Of a stretch of DNA of 64,000 nt, positions 36,299-47,462 are shown one piece after another. This DNA is from Rutidosis leptorrhynchoides (taxonomy: Eukaryota; Streptophyta; Magnoliopsida; Asterales; Asteraceae). The DNA is taken from the NCBI RefSeq assembly GCF_046630445.1, contig NC_092340.1, positions 362,370,001 to 362,434,000 on the forward strand, read 5' to 3'. The notes under the pieces are model-generated. The model did not search any database, had not been told where the DNA came from, and saw only the letters and a list, made by a program, of their open reading frames with translations. Position numbers and translations under genes: made by a program. Numbering within the stretch: position 1 is the stretch's first letter; each line of letters begins with the position of its first letter.

Positions 36299-37639
36299 TT
36301 TCTGCGTTGTCTCCGTGCTTATATTTTTCCTTATATTTTGGAGTTTCATGCTTCCGTCTTCTTTTCCCGACTTCAAGTCAAGCGACTAATGGTCTAGAAT
36401 TCATAGATATGAAATTCAGAATGAACATAGCTAATGCTCTAAGAGAGAAATTGTAATAGCACAATTTGACTTGTGAAATTACCAGAATCTAACGGAAAAG
36501 ATAGAACTATCAATAGAATATGTTCTTGATATGTTTAGAGACTAGATTGAATGTAAGAGTCATGTAACAAGGCACATGATGACGTTATGGTCAGTGAATC
36601 ATTACGTTCCATTTAGAAACTCATCATGCCTTACTGTAATATAATCACGTTGATCAAGTGTCATTATATTATACTAACTCATGCTTCAGTTCCCAACACT
36701 TTTTCAAAAACATTCATACTTTACACTCAGAGGTTTCAGATATTTAGAAACTAAAACAGTTTTCTTTTTGATGTGATACAGATAACGCGAAGGAATAAAT
36801 GATTTCAGATAAGAATGGTTATGAAAATATCTTCAGAAATATGAAGGATATTTACAATGGAAGATACGATGATATCTTAGAATATTTAAGATAAGAGGAT
36901 GATGAAGAATATTGTCCGCAAGGATTTTAGAGTAAGGAGCAAGGTATTTGCTAAGGATTTTAGCAGACACCGAATCATTTGGATTCTTTGAAGGAAGATT
37001 TCGTCCTTGTGATTTGTTCACAGCCTCCTTCAGGGTTTGCTCAATCCGTTTTCCAGTTTCAAACCTTCTCTTTTTCTGTGCTTTACTAACACAATATTCT
37101 TTATCATCAACTTTTGACTCTTACGGTTGTCTACAGTTTCTGCTGCTTAATTCAGCTTTTTCAAAACTTCATAGTACTGATTCGTAGGCTGAAGTGCTAT
37201 TCCGGATTTCAGAATTATAATTCCAGGAAATAACGTTATATGTATATGCAGAAATGATGTGAGATTCAAGAATAATTATTGATGCTTCATGGGGTTTGGT
37301 ATGACAATTATTGTTACAAGATGTAGATGGGTACATGACAAGGTTTTATAGTGATCTTTCAGAGAGATTTAAGTCAAAGAGCAATAAAGTTGCTGGTAAG
37401 CTTACTACCAATGTGGTGGAATATAAAAGGTTCCCCAGTAACGATGGCGAAAAGACAACGCATATATCAAGGTTATAATAAGGCTACTCCGGATGAAAAG
37501 TCGAAGTTGTCTTTTTGGAGCTGTGATAAAATTCGCTATTTTGAAAAGGGATTGTAAAGTTATTTTGGGTAATAATAACGCTAAAGGATCTGACACGGAT
37601 ACGTGTTGAACCTTTTCTTAGGTTCAAGTGTCCTTCGAA

Positions 37640-37642
<3 letters not shown>

Positions 37643-37716
<74 letters not shown>
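37643..37716. repeat. (AT)n microsatellite
   Basis: About 37 dinucleotides flanked by GC/GC on both sides, giving false Ile-Tyr frames on all strands. Confidence 0.95.
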
Positions 37717-37719
<3 letters not shown>

Positions 37720-38719
37720 TATATTCTTCGTATGTATCGTGTTATTGGTTCATTCTCTCGATTGTTCCTTAGTTGAGATGTTTTCAAGAATTTTGAAGGG
37801 TTTAGATGCAGGTTGTCATCGTCAATATCCGTATAATGAATTCGCCGTGAATCTTGAATGATACGAATATCTTTATGAGTTCTGTGAATGAAAGTGATGT
37901 TCTAGTATAGTTTGAATTTAAAGTATGATTTTGAAGGATGTAGGAATTTAAGATTGATGGCACTTCTTAAATCTTGACTTGGATTTTGATCTGTCAAAAT
38001 CAGAATATGTAATTAAATTGGTATGAAAAATGATTGTCTTGAATTTTGTGAAATGATGTATATTGCTATGAAAGGAGAGAGTAAAATTAACGATTGTCGA
38101 AACATCATTGAAAATATACAGTGTAACATATTAATGTGAATTTAAGTATTTCTCGAGTATTACCTACCCGTTAAAATAAAATTTCACAAGTAATATTTTG
38201 TACAAAAGAATTTTTATTACAGTCTTTATGAAAATATATGTATGTATATCTTCTTCAGATGTAATATGAATTTAATGAGTTAATATTATATTAATCTCAT
38301 TTGGTTTACGGTTGGAACTAGAAATGAATAATCCCTAAAACTTTAGAGATTACATAATCGCCGCGGAATATTTCTTCAACGTAAATGAAATAATGAATTA
38401 ATACTTCATCACTCATTATTGTTGGTATCCCTCAGTGCCTGCGGTGCGTATGATGTTGATGCTCGTAATGTGGTTTGCAATGTTGAGGCTTGTGATGTTG
38501 TTGGTACTGCTGGTGCTGGTAGTGGTTTGATGTGAGTATAGATGATGAGAATTTATTTTGTTTTGTATTGTGAAAGAAGATGTTTAAAGTTTCTTGAATA
38601 AAAAGAGAGGTCAAGAGCTTTATAAAGGGAATGAAATGATGTAGGATGCACTTGCTAATGAAGTTTTGCTTTTCATGACAGTAATTTTTTTTTCTTTTTT
38701 TACTAAATAATTCACCATG

Positions 38720-39058
38720 CAAGATACGGAGTAAAGGTCGGATAGCCTCAATAATATTAGTAATATTATACTCGTTGCGGCATATCCTGGAAAGAAGAGA
38801 GAAAATAGTGTTACAAACGGGTTCGCCGGTAAGTGCCTCATGTTCTTCACCAAGAGGGCAATGTGGTGGATGGAAGGGATCACCTTCTTCTTGTCTCCAA
38901 TGATTAAGTAGATTACAAACCCATCCCTAATTCATTCAAAATAGATGATGGCTAATCGGTTGATCCATTCCGGTTACACTGCTTTCGGAGCTCAGGTGAA
39001 TATCCATATCGGAATAGCTGTCGGAATCCGATGAACTTGAACCAGTTGAAGGATCCAT
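38720..39058 (-). pseudogene. Broken ORF1 of LTR-B
   Basis: The start (MDPST, Ser/Asp-rich) and the core match ORF1 of LTR-A almost residue for residue. Two tryptophan codons in the WGWV region are now TGA and TAG, giving stops about residues 41 and 44. Downstream, HWRQEEGDPFHPPH and LTGEP are still readable. Homology ends near 38720, where about 190 bp of unrelated sequence (38529-38720) interrupts the region. Confidence 0.8.
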
Positions 39059-39452
39059 CTCGTACAGAGTAGGGAAAATATTTTTGAAATGAAATAAATT
39101 ATAGAACTAGTTTGGTATTCCTCAATACATAATTTACATATGTATTTATAATACCAGAATCCCATAAGTTACGGAGGTTTTTTCGAAAGATGTCAGACAA
39201 AGTTTACTGTAATAGATATGCAAAGATATGAATTTGTCTATACACTATCTATGCAATGAATGCAGTAAGATGTGTCTAGACTAAGAATGATAAGCATGTA
39301 ATTTTATAAGGGTGATAAGCAGATGATTTCCGACTAGAAATGATAAGCAAAACTTTTGACATGCAGTTAAGGTCGAAGTCCAGACTCACTAATGCATCTT
39401 AATAACTATCCGTTAGACACACTAATGCAAGACCTGGTTCGCTAAGACCACC

Positions 39453-39464
39453 GCTCTGATGCCA
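39453..39464 (-). other. Primer binding site of LTR-B
   Basis: TGGCATCAGAGC on the minus strand: one mismatch from the initiator Met-tRNA site. Confidence 0.75.
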
Positions 39465-40541
39465 ACTGAAACGACCCGTCCATATTACTATAAACGCAGT
39501 ACGTTCTCATTGGTCCCATAGCGAGGTATTTGACCTCTATATGATACGTTTTAGAAAATATTGCATTCATTTCATAAAAAGCACATCATTATTATACATA
39601 ATGCATGTTTTAAATAAGTGGGCGATTATTTAAGAAATAATCCCCAAAATACATCGGTTTTCAAATACTACACACGTGACGTAACAGTCGAATATAATAC
39701 ATGACAAAGGTTTTATTGAATGCAACACTTTATTTAAATAAAAGTATGAGACTCCATGCACAGCTTGCTCAGATAATGCAACAGCGGAAGACTTTCTTAA
39801 GGACCTGAGAATAAACATGCGTAAACAGTCAACACAAAGGTTGGTGAGATATATAGGTTTATCATCAATATAAATATAGACCACAAGATTTCATAGTTAT
39901 AAATATATATACACTCGCAAGTGTATAAAAGTATTCTATAAGTTGTTGAGCGCTTCAGTAACCATACTTAACCATTAATGTGGCATATTCTCTTTATTAT
40001 GAAATCTCCCTACACTGTACCAAGTGTAGTAAAAACGAAGTACTATGAAACCGTTTACGATACTAGAGCGACTAGCCCGGTTGGGGTTGTCAAACCCGAT
40101 AGATCTATCAATAGGATTCGCGCTTACATGTTCTTACAATATGTAAATATTAGTTACCAAGCTATTAGGGAAGATATGCAATGTGGTACAACTCAACGTA
40201 GAATATATTTTAAGTACTTGTATCCATGGCGTAAAACATAAAATGCATGTATTCTCATCCCAAATTTTTTTTAGAGTTTAAGAATGGGACTATATACTCA
40301 CAGTAATAAAAGTATATTAATAATAAGTTTTCAACTTATTAAAAATATGACCGTCGTCCTTGGATTCACGAACCTATAACAATAATAACGATTCAGATAA
40401 TAATACGACATATGAATAAAATAAAGCAAGTTCATAGAATACTTATATAATAATTTTTAACATTTTATGTTAGTAGTCCATTGTTAGTAGTCCTTTGTTA
40501 GTAGTCCAAAATAGTCCGAAAAGTCCAACAGTCCAATAATC

Positions 40542-40543
<2 letters not shown>

Positions 40544-40609
<66 letters not shown>
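40544..40609. repeat. (TA)n microsatellite in the 5' LTR of LTR-B
   Basis: About 33 units; the partner LTR has only about eight at 24424-24438. Confidence 0.9.
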
Positions 40610-40611
<2 letters not shown>

Positions 40612-42353
40612 CTTAGAATTACCCCATGACGTATTGTATACGTATTGTCTTTGCATCAATCCAGAGACGTATTGTATACGTATTGTCTTAGAATTAACTA
40701 AGACGTATTGTGTACATATTGTCTTAGAATTTATCAAAACGTATTGTATACTTATTGTGTTAGGACGTACCAAGAATATTATTATACATATATACAATTA
40801 CAGAATTAAGCAAGATTATAATATTTTGTTATACTACTGATAATATGTCCAAATATATATAGGATATAGGAAAAGTTAACAAGGATATGGTTAATATAGT
40901 TTTTATAATATAAATTTCGTCCATACAACGTTAATCTTAGCAGATTTTGTTTTGCTCGCCAAATATTCATTACAACTCCGTTTAAAGTGAATCAAATTGC
41001 TATGGATTCATTAAGAAGTAAATTTTACAAAACCAATTCGAAAAATCCCAAGTAGTAATTTTTAGAGCTTTACCCTCTTTTTGTGTCGGTGGACAGATTT
41101 GAAAAAATCCCGGCATCCACCCAATATATGATTTTTGATAAAATACTTCTACTTTGTCTAAAATCATGAAAAAAATACTGAAAGTCTTATTTACATATAT
41201 TAACATATTTTCAAAGTCTTAGCCTAGAACTCAAAGTCTAAGATAGGTTTTTAATTCCCAACCCAAAACAGCCCGCTTTTTACCGAATGGAGATTAAAGG
41301 ATATATGTTAAGTTTCAAGGTGTTCTTCATATGTACAAGTTATAAGTTCTTATATTAACTTAATATAACATCATAATACATATAAATAAGTGTTATTAGA
41401 GTTAAGTTAGAAAGATTAGATTATTTTTTCAAACAAGCTTGGTGTTCACCAAAACAAGTTCTACTTTTTACAAGTTTTATAAGTATAATAAGATGGCAAC
41501 TATACAAGGAATTGAACAAGGATTTTGAGAAGTACTTTACCTTGTTATGAAGAGGAAAGTTGCTGAGATTAAAGTATGATATGAGATCATTCAAGTGTGT
41601 GTTTTTAGTTTAAGAAAATGGGGAGTAAAAATGAGTTAAAATGGTCCTTATTTATAAGCTTATAATTTTGACTTTTAGTGAACATATCTAATATAAGTTA
41701 AATTGTATTAAGTCATGCATGACATATTAAATTGATTAGGTCATGGATGACATATTACACAAATAATTGCAGATTTCTATTGGTATATACTAATAGTAAA
41801 TACTTCTAGAAGCTGTGTATAATAGGGTAAAAGTACCGTATGAATGTGAGTAGAATTCTTGAGGAAATTGAATGAAAATACGAGTATAGCTATCCTTTAT
41901 ATGTATTGGTATATTATAAAGTGTATTCAATACTTGTAAGGATGTATTTACACTCGTAATACATTATATGTAAATACATTTTAACATAAGTTAATTACGT
42001 CGTTTAAATAGTAATATATATATATATATATATATTGTTTAAAAACTCTTTAAATTTGTAGTATGAAAATATATATATATAATACTTTGTTAATATACAT
42101 AATGAGATATTTAATTATCATATTTTCAAGTTAAATATATATAAATCCATATATATACACAATAATTAAACAATTAAACAATTAAATCAAGTTATGACGT
42201 TCGTGAATCGTCGGAATAAAAGGGTGACCAAAAGCTTGTGTAAAACTCTTTCCGGAGATTCAAGACTTATTAAAATTCATTGCTTATCAAGTCGGAATAA
42301 TTAAATCATGTAAATAGTATAATCAAGTAGTCAGAAAAATCCGGGTTATTACA

Positions 42354-42760
42354 ACCGACCCCACCGTTAAGCTCGAAATATTTTTATGAACAAAACGAAA
42401 CTAACTGCGTTCGAAACGGACACTTTTTTAAAAAAACGTTAAACACAACGACAACCCGTATCTTCCTGCTCGCCGCGAGTTAAATTTTTTCGACAACACC
42501 GTTAGAGTCGAAATAATTTTATGAACACAATGAAACTAACTACGTTCGAAACGGACACTTTTAAAAAACGCTAAACACGACAACCCGTATCTTCGTGCTC
42601 GCCGTGAGTTAAATTTTTTCGACAGCACCGTTAGACTCGAAATAATTTTATGAACAAAACGAAACTAACTACGTTCGAAACGGACACTTTCCCATAAACG
42701 CTAAAGACAACGACGTCTACAACGGCGCTTAACACATGAGTCGTTTTCACTTCTGTAAAT
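42354..42760. repeat. ~130-bp tandem units inside Hel-B
   Basis: GTTA(A/G)(G/A)(C/G)TCGAAATA begins units at about 42366, 42501 and 42630. Each is followed by TTTTATGAACA, CGTTCGAAACGGACACTTT and a TCGCCG(C/T)GAGTTAAATTT box. The left part of Hel-B (23325-23356) ends with the same box. A further copy lies at 43636-43772. Confidence 0.8.
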
Positions 42761-42834
42761 ACATAAAGCTACGTTAAATATGAATACGCAGGCCGAAAGC
42801 CCCCGCCGCATCTCGCGAGCCGGATCCAGACTAG

Positions 42835-43025
42835 TTATTAGTATTTAGTATTTTTATTAGTATTATATGTATCAATAGTATTATTAGTATTCTTATTAGT
42901 TTTATTATTTATTATTAATATTAATATTGTTAGTATTATTGATATTATTGTTAGCATTTTTATTCTTATTATAAGTATTTTTATTAGTATTTAATATTAT
43001 TATTATTAATTTAATAGTATTAATA
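42835..43025. repeat. TTATTAGTATT low-complexity tract, third segment
   Basis: Continues the tract that precedes Hel-B (21640-23109). It gives way to ordinary AT-rich sequence near 43030. Confidence 0.8.
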
Positions 43026-43378
43026 GTTCCCGCAGTATAGATATCAAGATGGTAAATGGCGCGATTCCAGGATCAGAATTCAATAAGGTCCTAATTTTTT
43101 TTAGTACTAATTATATATAAATTTTATTTTAGTGGTTGTTTACCATAAAAAAACCACGAATTCGAAAAATATATGTGATTCGAAGTGTCATATATGAAAA
43201 AACTATAAATTCGAAAAATATATAAGATCTTTAGTTATGTCATATATAATTTAAAGAGTATTTTATACTTAAATTTTCTGAACAAGTGGTTTCTTGTAAC
43301 CTCACGGAGTATTAAGTAGATTCGTCGAATGCTGTATAACTAAATTCTCACATTTACTATATTAACTATTAGACAAAA

Positions 43379-43556
43379 TTCATGAATAGTACCGAGAGCG
43401 TTTTCGTCTTTTCACTTTTTATTTCCCCCTTTCCAAAAAGTCCCCCACACTTTATTCGAAATTTAAATTCCATGAATAGTACCGAAAGCGTTTTCGTCTT
43501 TTCACTTTTTTTCCATTACCAAAAGCCCCCACACTTTATTCGAAATTTAAAATCGA
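43379..43556. repeat. ~92-bp tandem duplication with GAATAGTACCGA(G/A)AGCG
   Basis: Two copies, beginning CATGAATAGTACCGA at 43380 and 43471, share CGTTTTCGTCTTTTCAC and CACTTTATTCGAAATTTAA. The second has small deletions. A related start (TAGACAAAATT-ATGAATAG) is seen near 45590. Likely part of a Helitron or other non-autonomous element. Confidence 0.75.
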
Positions 43557-43635
43557 CCCCCAAACAGGGGGTAAAGTGTCAAACCAACATTTTCATTAAA
43601 AAAATCTTAACTAAACTCCACCCAAATATTTAACG

Positions 43636-43772
43636 GATCATATCTTCTCGCCCGCAACGAGTTAAATTTTTCCGACACCAATCGTTAAGCTCGAAATAAT
43701 TTTATGAACACAATGTCACTAACTATACGTAAAACGGACACTTTTTAAAAAACGCTAAATATTTGAGTCCAC
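43636..43772. repeat. Dispersed copy of the Hel-B ~130-bp unit
   Basis: Has the same CAACGAGTTAAATTTTTCCGACACC, GTTAAGCTCGAAATAATTTT and ACGGACACTTTTTAAAA order as the units at 42354-42760, diverged. Confidence 0.7.
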
Positions 43773-44334
43773 CTTTCATACACGTTGATTTTTTCCTCAC
43801 GCCTCCATTCCTATTTTCATCTATTAACTACATATGGGTCTTATTATTTTTTTTAAATATCATTTAGTAATTTTTTTAATATTACTCAATAAATATTTCA
43901 TTCTTAAATCATACGGAGTGTTAATATAAGATAACGAGTTAATTGCGTTAAATTTTAAAAAAGTCAACAACTATCAAATCGAGGGTTGAAAAACTAGCTC
44001 CCACTATGAGTCTATGACTATATAAGAAAGAAAAACCAAAATAATCGCCACGCAAAATAATTCATACAAAAACTAATCACCAAAATAGGGAAATACAGTA
44101 CGTAGTATCAATATGTCAACCTCAATTAACTAGCAAATCAAGATCATTAGATATACACATTCGTTTTAGCCTCATATATTCTGCTTAACATTTTGTTTCA
44201 AAAACAAGTAAATGCTCATAAAATCGGTATATATATTCATTTTACAGAACGCAAAATTACAAGAAACAACTCAAATATCACAAACTTACATTATTCAGAA
44301 AACAAATCATTGAATCAAATCTCATTGTAACAAT
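43773..44334. other. AT-rich sequence and 3' flank of the BAG gene
   Basis: No coding or RNA signal seen. The right part should contain the 3' UTR of the minus-strand BAG gene. Confidence 0.4.
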
Positions 44335-45222
44335 CTATTTTTGTAAGTCACAACAATGCGTTCTCTTCTTTTTCTTGTTCAACCTCATAATCCTACTAAT
44401 CATAAACGCCTTCTCCAACTGCTCAACTCTTCCACTTAACGAATTAATCATACGTGTCTGCATCTCATTCGTCTCCGAAATCTTCTTCATCAGTTCCATC
44501 ATCTTCTCATTATCATCCATCAGTTTCTTCACTTCTCCTCTCTTCTCCATTTCCCCAATCAAACCTTCATCTTCTTCTTCTTCTTCTTCTTCTTTTATCT
44601 TCACATCACTAACCCAATTCTCATCCACTTCCTTCACAATCTCATCATCAACTTCATCAATGGAAGAACTAATATTGTTCTCTGTAACCTCCTCTGTGGT
44701 ACAAGCATGATCAATTGAATCATTGATATGATTTGGTGAATCTAGGGTTTGTTGACCAATTGAATCCACCTTTTCCTGTAACGCGATTGCTTTATTCGTA
44801 ACAGATTTTCTCAAAACCCTAACGGCAAAGTCAACGCCGTGAACTGAATCCAATTTAAACAGTAACGACATTAACGTTTCGTTAACTCTCAATCTCTCTT
44901 TCGGATCCGTACGTATCAAATTGAAAAATTCGGTGTCGTTGTTAATTTTTCGTTCGATTTCAATAACCTCGTTTCTAATTGAAACGATTTTTTTCACAAT
45001 TTTTCTCACCAGAAAACCTCTGAATGTTTTTTGGATCTTAAGCGCCGACGAGTCTTTCAACATCAACGACGTCGTTTTTGGCTGATCGGCAGAAACAAAG
45101 TGAACCGGTACGGAAACGACTTTTGATGACTGCTTTTGTGGTTGTGTTTGGTGAACCGGAACGGTTCGGGCAGACCGTGACGGTTGTTGATGAAAGTAGC
45201 TTCTAGAAAACGGACCGTTCAT
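44335..45222 (-). CDS. BAG family molecular chaperone regulator with IQ motif (295 aa)
   Basis: Plant BAG proteins bind the Hsp70 ATPase domain through the BAG domain and act as nucleotide-exchange co-chaperones; those with an IQ motif also bind calmodulin. Here the IQ motif is about residues 59-75 (ALKIQKTFRGFLVRKIVKK) and is followed directly by a BAG domain (76-152, with RLRVNETLMSLLFKLDSVHG). This order is the hallmark of plant BAG5/BAG6-type proteins. An acidic linker with EEEEEEE (211-217), a coiled coil (about 228-275, SLSGRVEQLEKA) and a basic tail follow. The last part resembles the BAG6 C-terminus. The length lies between BAG5 and BAG6. Single exon; the N-terminus is Ser/Gln-rich and may be a targeting peptide. 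No damage. Confidence 0.88.
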   Translation of the reverse strand: MNGPFSRSYFHQQPSRSARTVPVHQTQPQKQSSKVVSVPVHFVSADQPKTTSLMLKDSSALKIQKTFRGFLVRKIVKKIVSIRNEVIEIERKINNDTEFFNLIRTDPKERLRVNETLMSLLFKLDSVHGVDFAVRVLRKSVTNKAIALQEKVDSIGQQTLDSPNHINDSIDHACTTEEVTENNISSSIDEVDDEIVKEVDENWVSDVKIKEEEEEEEDEGLIGEMEKRGEVKKLMDDNEKMMELMKKISETNEMQTRMINSLSGRVEQLEKAFMISRIMRLNKKKKRTHCCDLQK

Positions 45223-45330
45223 AATGTGATTAGCTTTTGCTTCTTGAGATGAAATTCGAATTTGTTTGAATTTGATTTTTAGAAGTTGTTTTGTCGTTTT
45301 GATGGAGATTTGAAGGATTGATTGATGTTA

Positions 45331-45339
45331 ATATATACA
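45331..45339 (-). promoter_or_regulatory. Candidate TATA box of the BAG gene
   Basis: TGTATATAT on the minus strand, about 110 nt upstream of the start codon. Chosen by composition and spacing only. Confidence 0.4.
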
Positions 45340-45694
45340 TTTCAGAGAAGATATTAAAACAATCATAGAAGGGCAGCGTATGTTCTAGTACATTCTGAAG
45401 TAACAACAGCCGTTTGATATTTTTGTGTGGCGGAGTTTATTACTCGTTTAATCGAGAATTCGAGATGAATGTGGAACCTTCTTCAACTCAAATCACGAGT
45501 TACTTTATTATACGGAAACTAGCTTTTAAGACCCCAAATTTGCCAATTTTTTACAAGCAAATTACCATTACCAATATAACTAATAGACAAAATTTGTCTT
45601 ATTGATTATGAATAGTTTTATTCAATTTTTTTACTTTTTACAAACCTAACCCTCTAACTTTCATTAAAATACAAATCGAACTTCCTACTTTATA
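45340..45694. other. BAG upstream region, no further gene seen
   Basis: Should contain the BAG promoter. Contains a stretch (45540-45620) related to the repeats near 43370. Confidence 0.35.
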
Positions 45695-46085
45695 TCTATA
45701 TTATAAATTATTATTTATCCCATCACTAACTCAAAAACACCTACCACGTTTTACCGGCTTTTACACTGCACTCAAACAGTAGGATCCACATAGACCACTA
45801 CTGTGCTACATTTTTTTTTTGTCTCTAACGATAAAAGAAGCAACTTTCTTAAAAGGAACAACCCTTCAATGCTACCAAAAGATGTCGAAAAACATTTTTT
45901 TTTTACAAAATAGATCAACTAACTTTAACGTTAAAAGAAGCAACTTTCACAAAAGGAACAACCCTTCAATGTTAGATGTCGAAAAAAATTCTTTTTTACA
46001 AAATAGATCCACAAAAGGAAAGACTTTTTTTTTAACTCGCATTCAAAACGGATCCTCCGGCGCGAAGCGAGGGCTCTACAACTAG
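45695..46085 (+). mobile_element. Hel-C: 391-bp non-autonomous Helitron
   Basis: Starts after host A with TCTATATTATAAATTATT, a typical Helitron 5' end, and ends CTAG (46082-46085) before host T. The end is preceded by the GC-rich CCTCCGGCGCGAAGCGAGG, which can form a short stem. The interior has two direct copies of a ~90-bp unit (about 45828-45915 and 45928-46010, with AAAAGAAGCAACTTTC and GGAACAACCCTTCAATG). No coding capacity. Confidence 0.65.
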
Positions 46086-46434
46086 TTTGTTGTAATAGAG
46101 ATATTGATATTGATTTTACGGAATCATACGTATCTATATCTTTATTTAATTACACACTATGGTACTTAATAAAATTTAGAATATAAAGAGGGTTTTGACG
46201 GGTACTTCGGTGTTGGTTGATTTTTTTACATTGTTTGTCACTTGTAATAATACGAATACATATGAAGCTATTTACATAGATTTATGCTAAGTACATCAAA
46301 AGTTTATAAATTTACATGGTACAAAGTTTAAGTCATATGGAACAGTTATGATGTATAGAATTTCATTATTTTTTATATACGAAAAATGATGAAAGTTATA
46401 TGTTTACTACTATTTGTGTATCTTTAGAATTAAT
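46086..46434. other. AT-rich sequence, no gene seen
   Basis: Lies between Hel-C and the copia remnant. No motif recognised. Confidence 0.4.
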
Positions 46435-46800
46435 TATTGACACAATAATGTTATTCCATCCTCTTGCTGATGCCCCATTTCAATCAACACTTTCTGCATC
46501 CAAATTGCTTGGCAAGCACACGAAACAGCTTCAACGAACTCTGCATAAGTGGTTGATAAAGTGACTATGGGCAGTTTTCTGGATGACCAGGCGACTGTTG
46601 CACCACTCATCACAAAAACATAGCAGAGGTGCTCTTGTTGTCTTTACTATCTCCCGCGTAACCACTATTTGTGTAACCAATTAAATCACTCAAGCCACCC
46701 ATTTTGTAAAAGATGCCATACCCCACTGTTGCTCGAATATATCTTAGGATTCTTTTAGCTGCAGTCATATAAAGTTGAGTAGGTCTACATAGAAAACTGT
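46435..46800 (-). pseudogene. Ty1/copia RNase H remnant
   Basis: Minus-strand translation in pieces gives TAAKRILRYI, YTNSGYAGDSKDNKSTSA, then after a frame break SGATVAWSSRKLPIVTLST and EFVEAVSCACQAIW. This is the conserved order of the copia RNase H domain. One frameshift with a stop separates the halves. No LTR or other pol part is recognisable nearby, so it is an old fragment. Confidence 0.85.
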
Positions 46801-47462
46801 AAGTAAGTAACTAGAGGGGAGGGTGAATAGTTACTTAATACGTTTTTAACATTTTTTCGATTGATCATCAAATTCGATTAACTTTGATCAACCAATTCAA
46901 CTCAAACTTGATGTGTGTAGTGTATATGTTCAAAATTATAAATGAAGTAATGAAAAGAACATAGACACAAGGATTTATAGTGGTTCGGGTGGATGTTAAC
47001 TAATCCACCTTAATCCACTCCCCGATTACACTAATCGGGATTTGTTGCTTCACTAAGCACTTTTCTCCAAACCCGGTGGAGATCCGATTTACAAGTCTTC
47101 AACTTCTTTGGTAGACAACAAACCTAATCTTTATATCCCTTTGAAAGATCAACTCCAACCTAGATCAACTTGTCTTCACCTTGGACAAGTATTAATCTCC
47201 AAATAAGATTAATCAACTTCCTAAGTCCCTTTAAAGAAGTAGATCACTAAGGTAGCCTATGCTTCTACTAATTGAAGTTACAAGACTTATACACTTTGCA
47301 ATGATGATCCTAAGACAATATTAGGACATACATTACACTAAGTAAACTCACAAGATTAATGATTTTGATTAGTAAGTTTACAACAACCAAATTTTATATC
47401 TCTAAGATCATAGAATCTTCTCTTGCTTGATCACATTTGAGTAGTAATTAGAGCCCTTATGA
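46801..47462. repeat. Unclassified dispersed-repeat-like sequence
   Basis: Contains CTAGAGGGGAGGGTGAATAG and TATAGTGGTTCGGGTGGATG, phrases I associate with high-copy plant repeats, and a local inverted pair around CCCCGATTACACTAATCGGGA. It is the target into which LTR-D inserted. Superfamily unknown. Confidence 0.4.

Larger units (their letters stand above)
23357..42353 (-). mobile_element. LTR-B: non-autonomous LTR retrotransposon with nested Tekay
   Basis: A 5-bp target duplication ACCGA is at 23352-23356 and 42354-42358. On the minus strand the 5' LTR is 39467-42353 (2887 bp). The 3' LTR is 35685-35183 plus 25710-23357, split by the Tekay insertion. LTRs start TGTAATAACCCG and end GGACGGGTCGTTTCA. 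Internal region 35686-39466 holds a broken ORF1 and an antisense ORF but no pol domains. The two LTRs differ at roughly 60 sites in about 2.35 kb (by eye). Confidence 0.92.
23110..42834 (+). mobile_element. Hel-B: small Helitron interrupted by LTR-B
   Basis: The left border is host A then TCAACTATATTTTACATA. The right border is CTAG (42831-42834) followed by host T, after a GC-rich segment (CCCCCGCCGC...CTCGCGAG). Low-complexity TTATTAG DNA flanks both sides. Without LTR-B and its 5-bp duplication the Helitron is only about 725 bp. Its interior has ~130-bp tandem units (next entry). No Rep/helicase is present. The hairpin at the 3' end is imperfect, so confidence is moderate. Confidence 0.55.

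Noticed and set aside
43382-43633. 83-codon frame with an internal duplication
   Set aside because: Arises from the ~92-bp tandem repeat, with no recognised domain.
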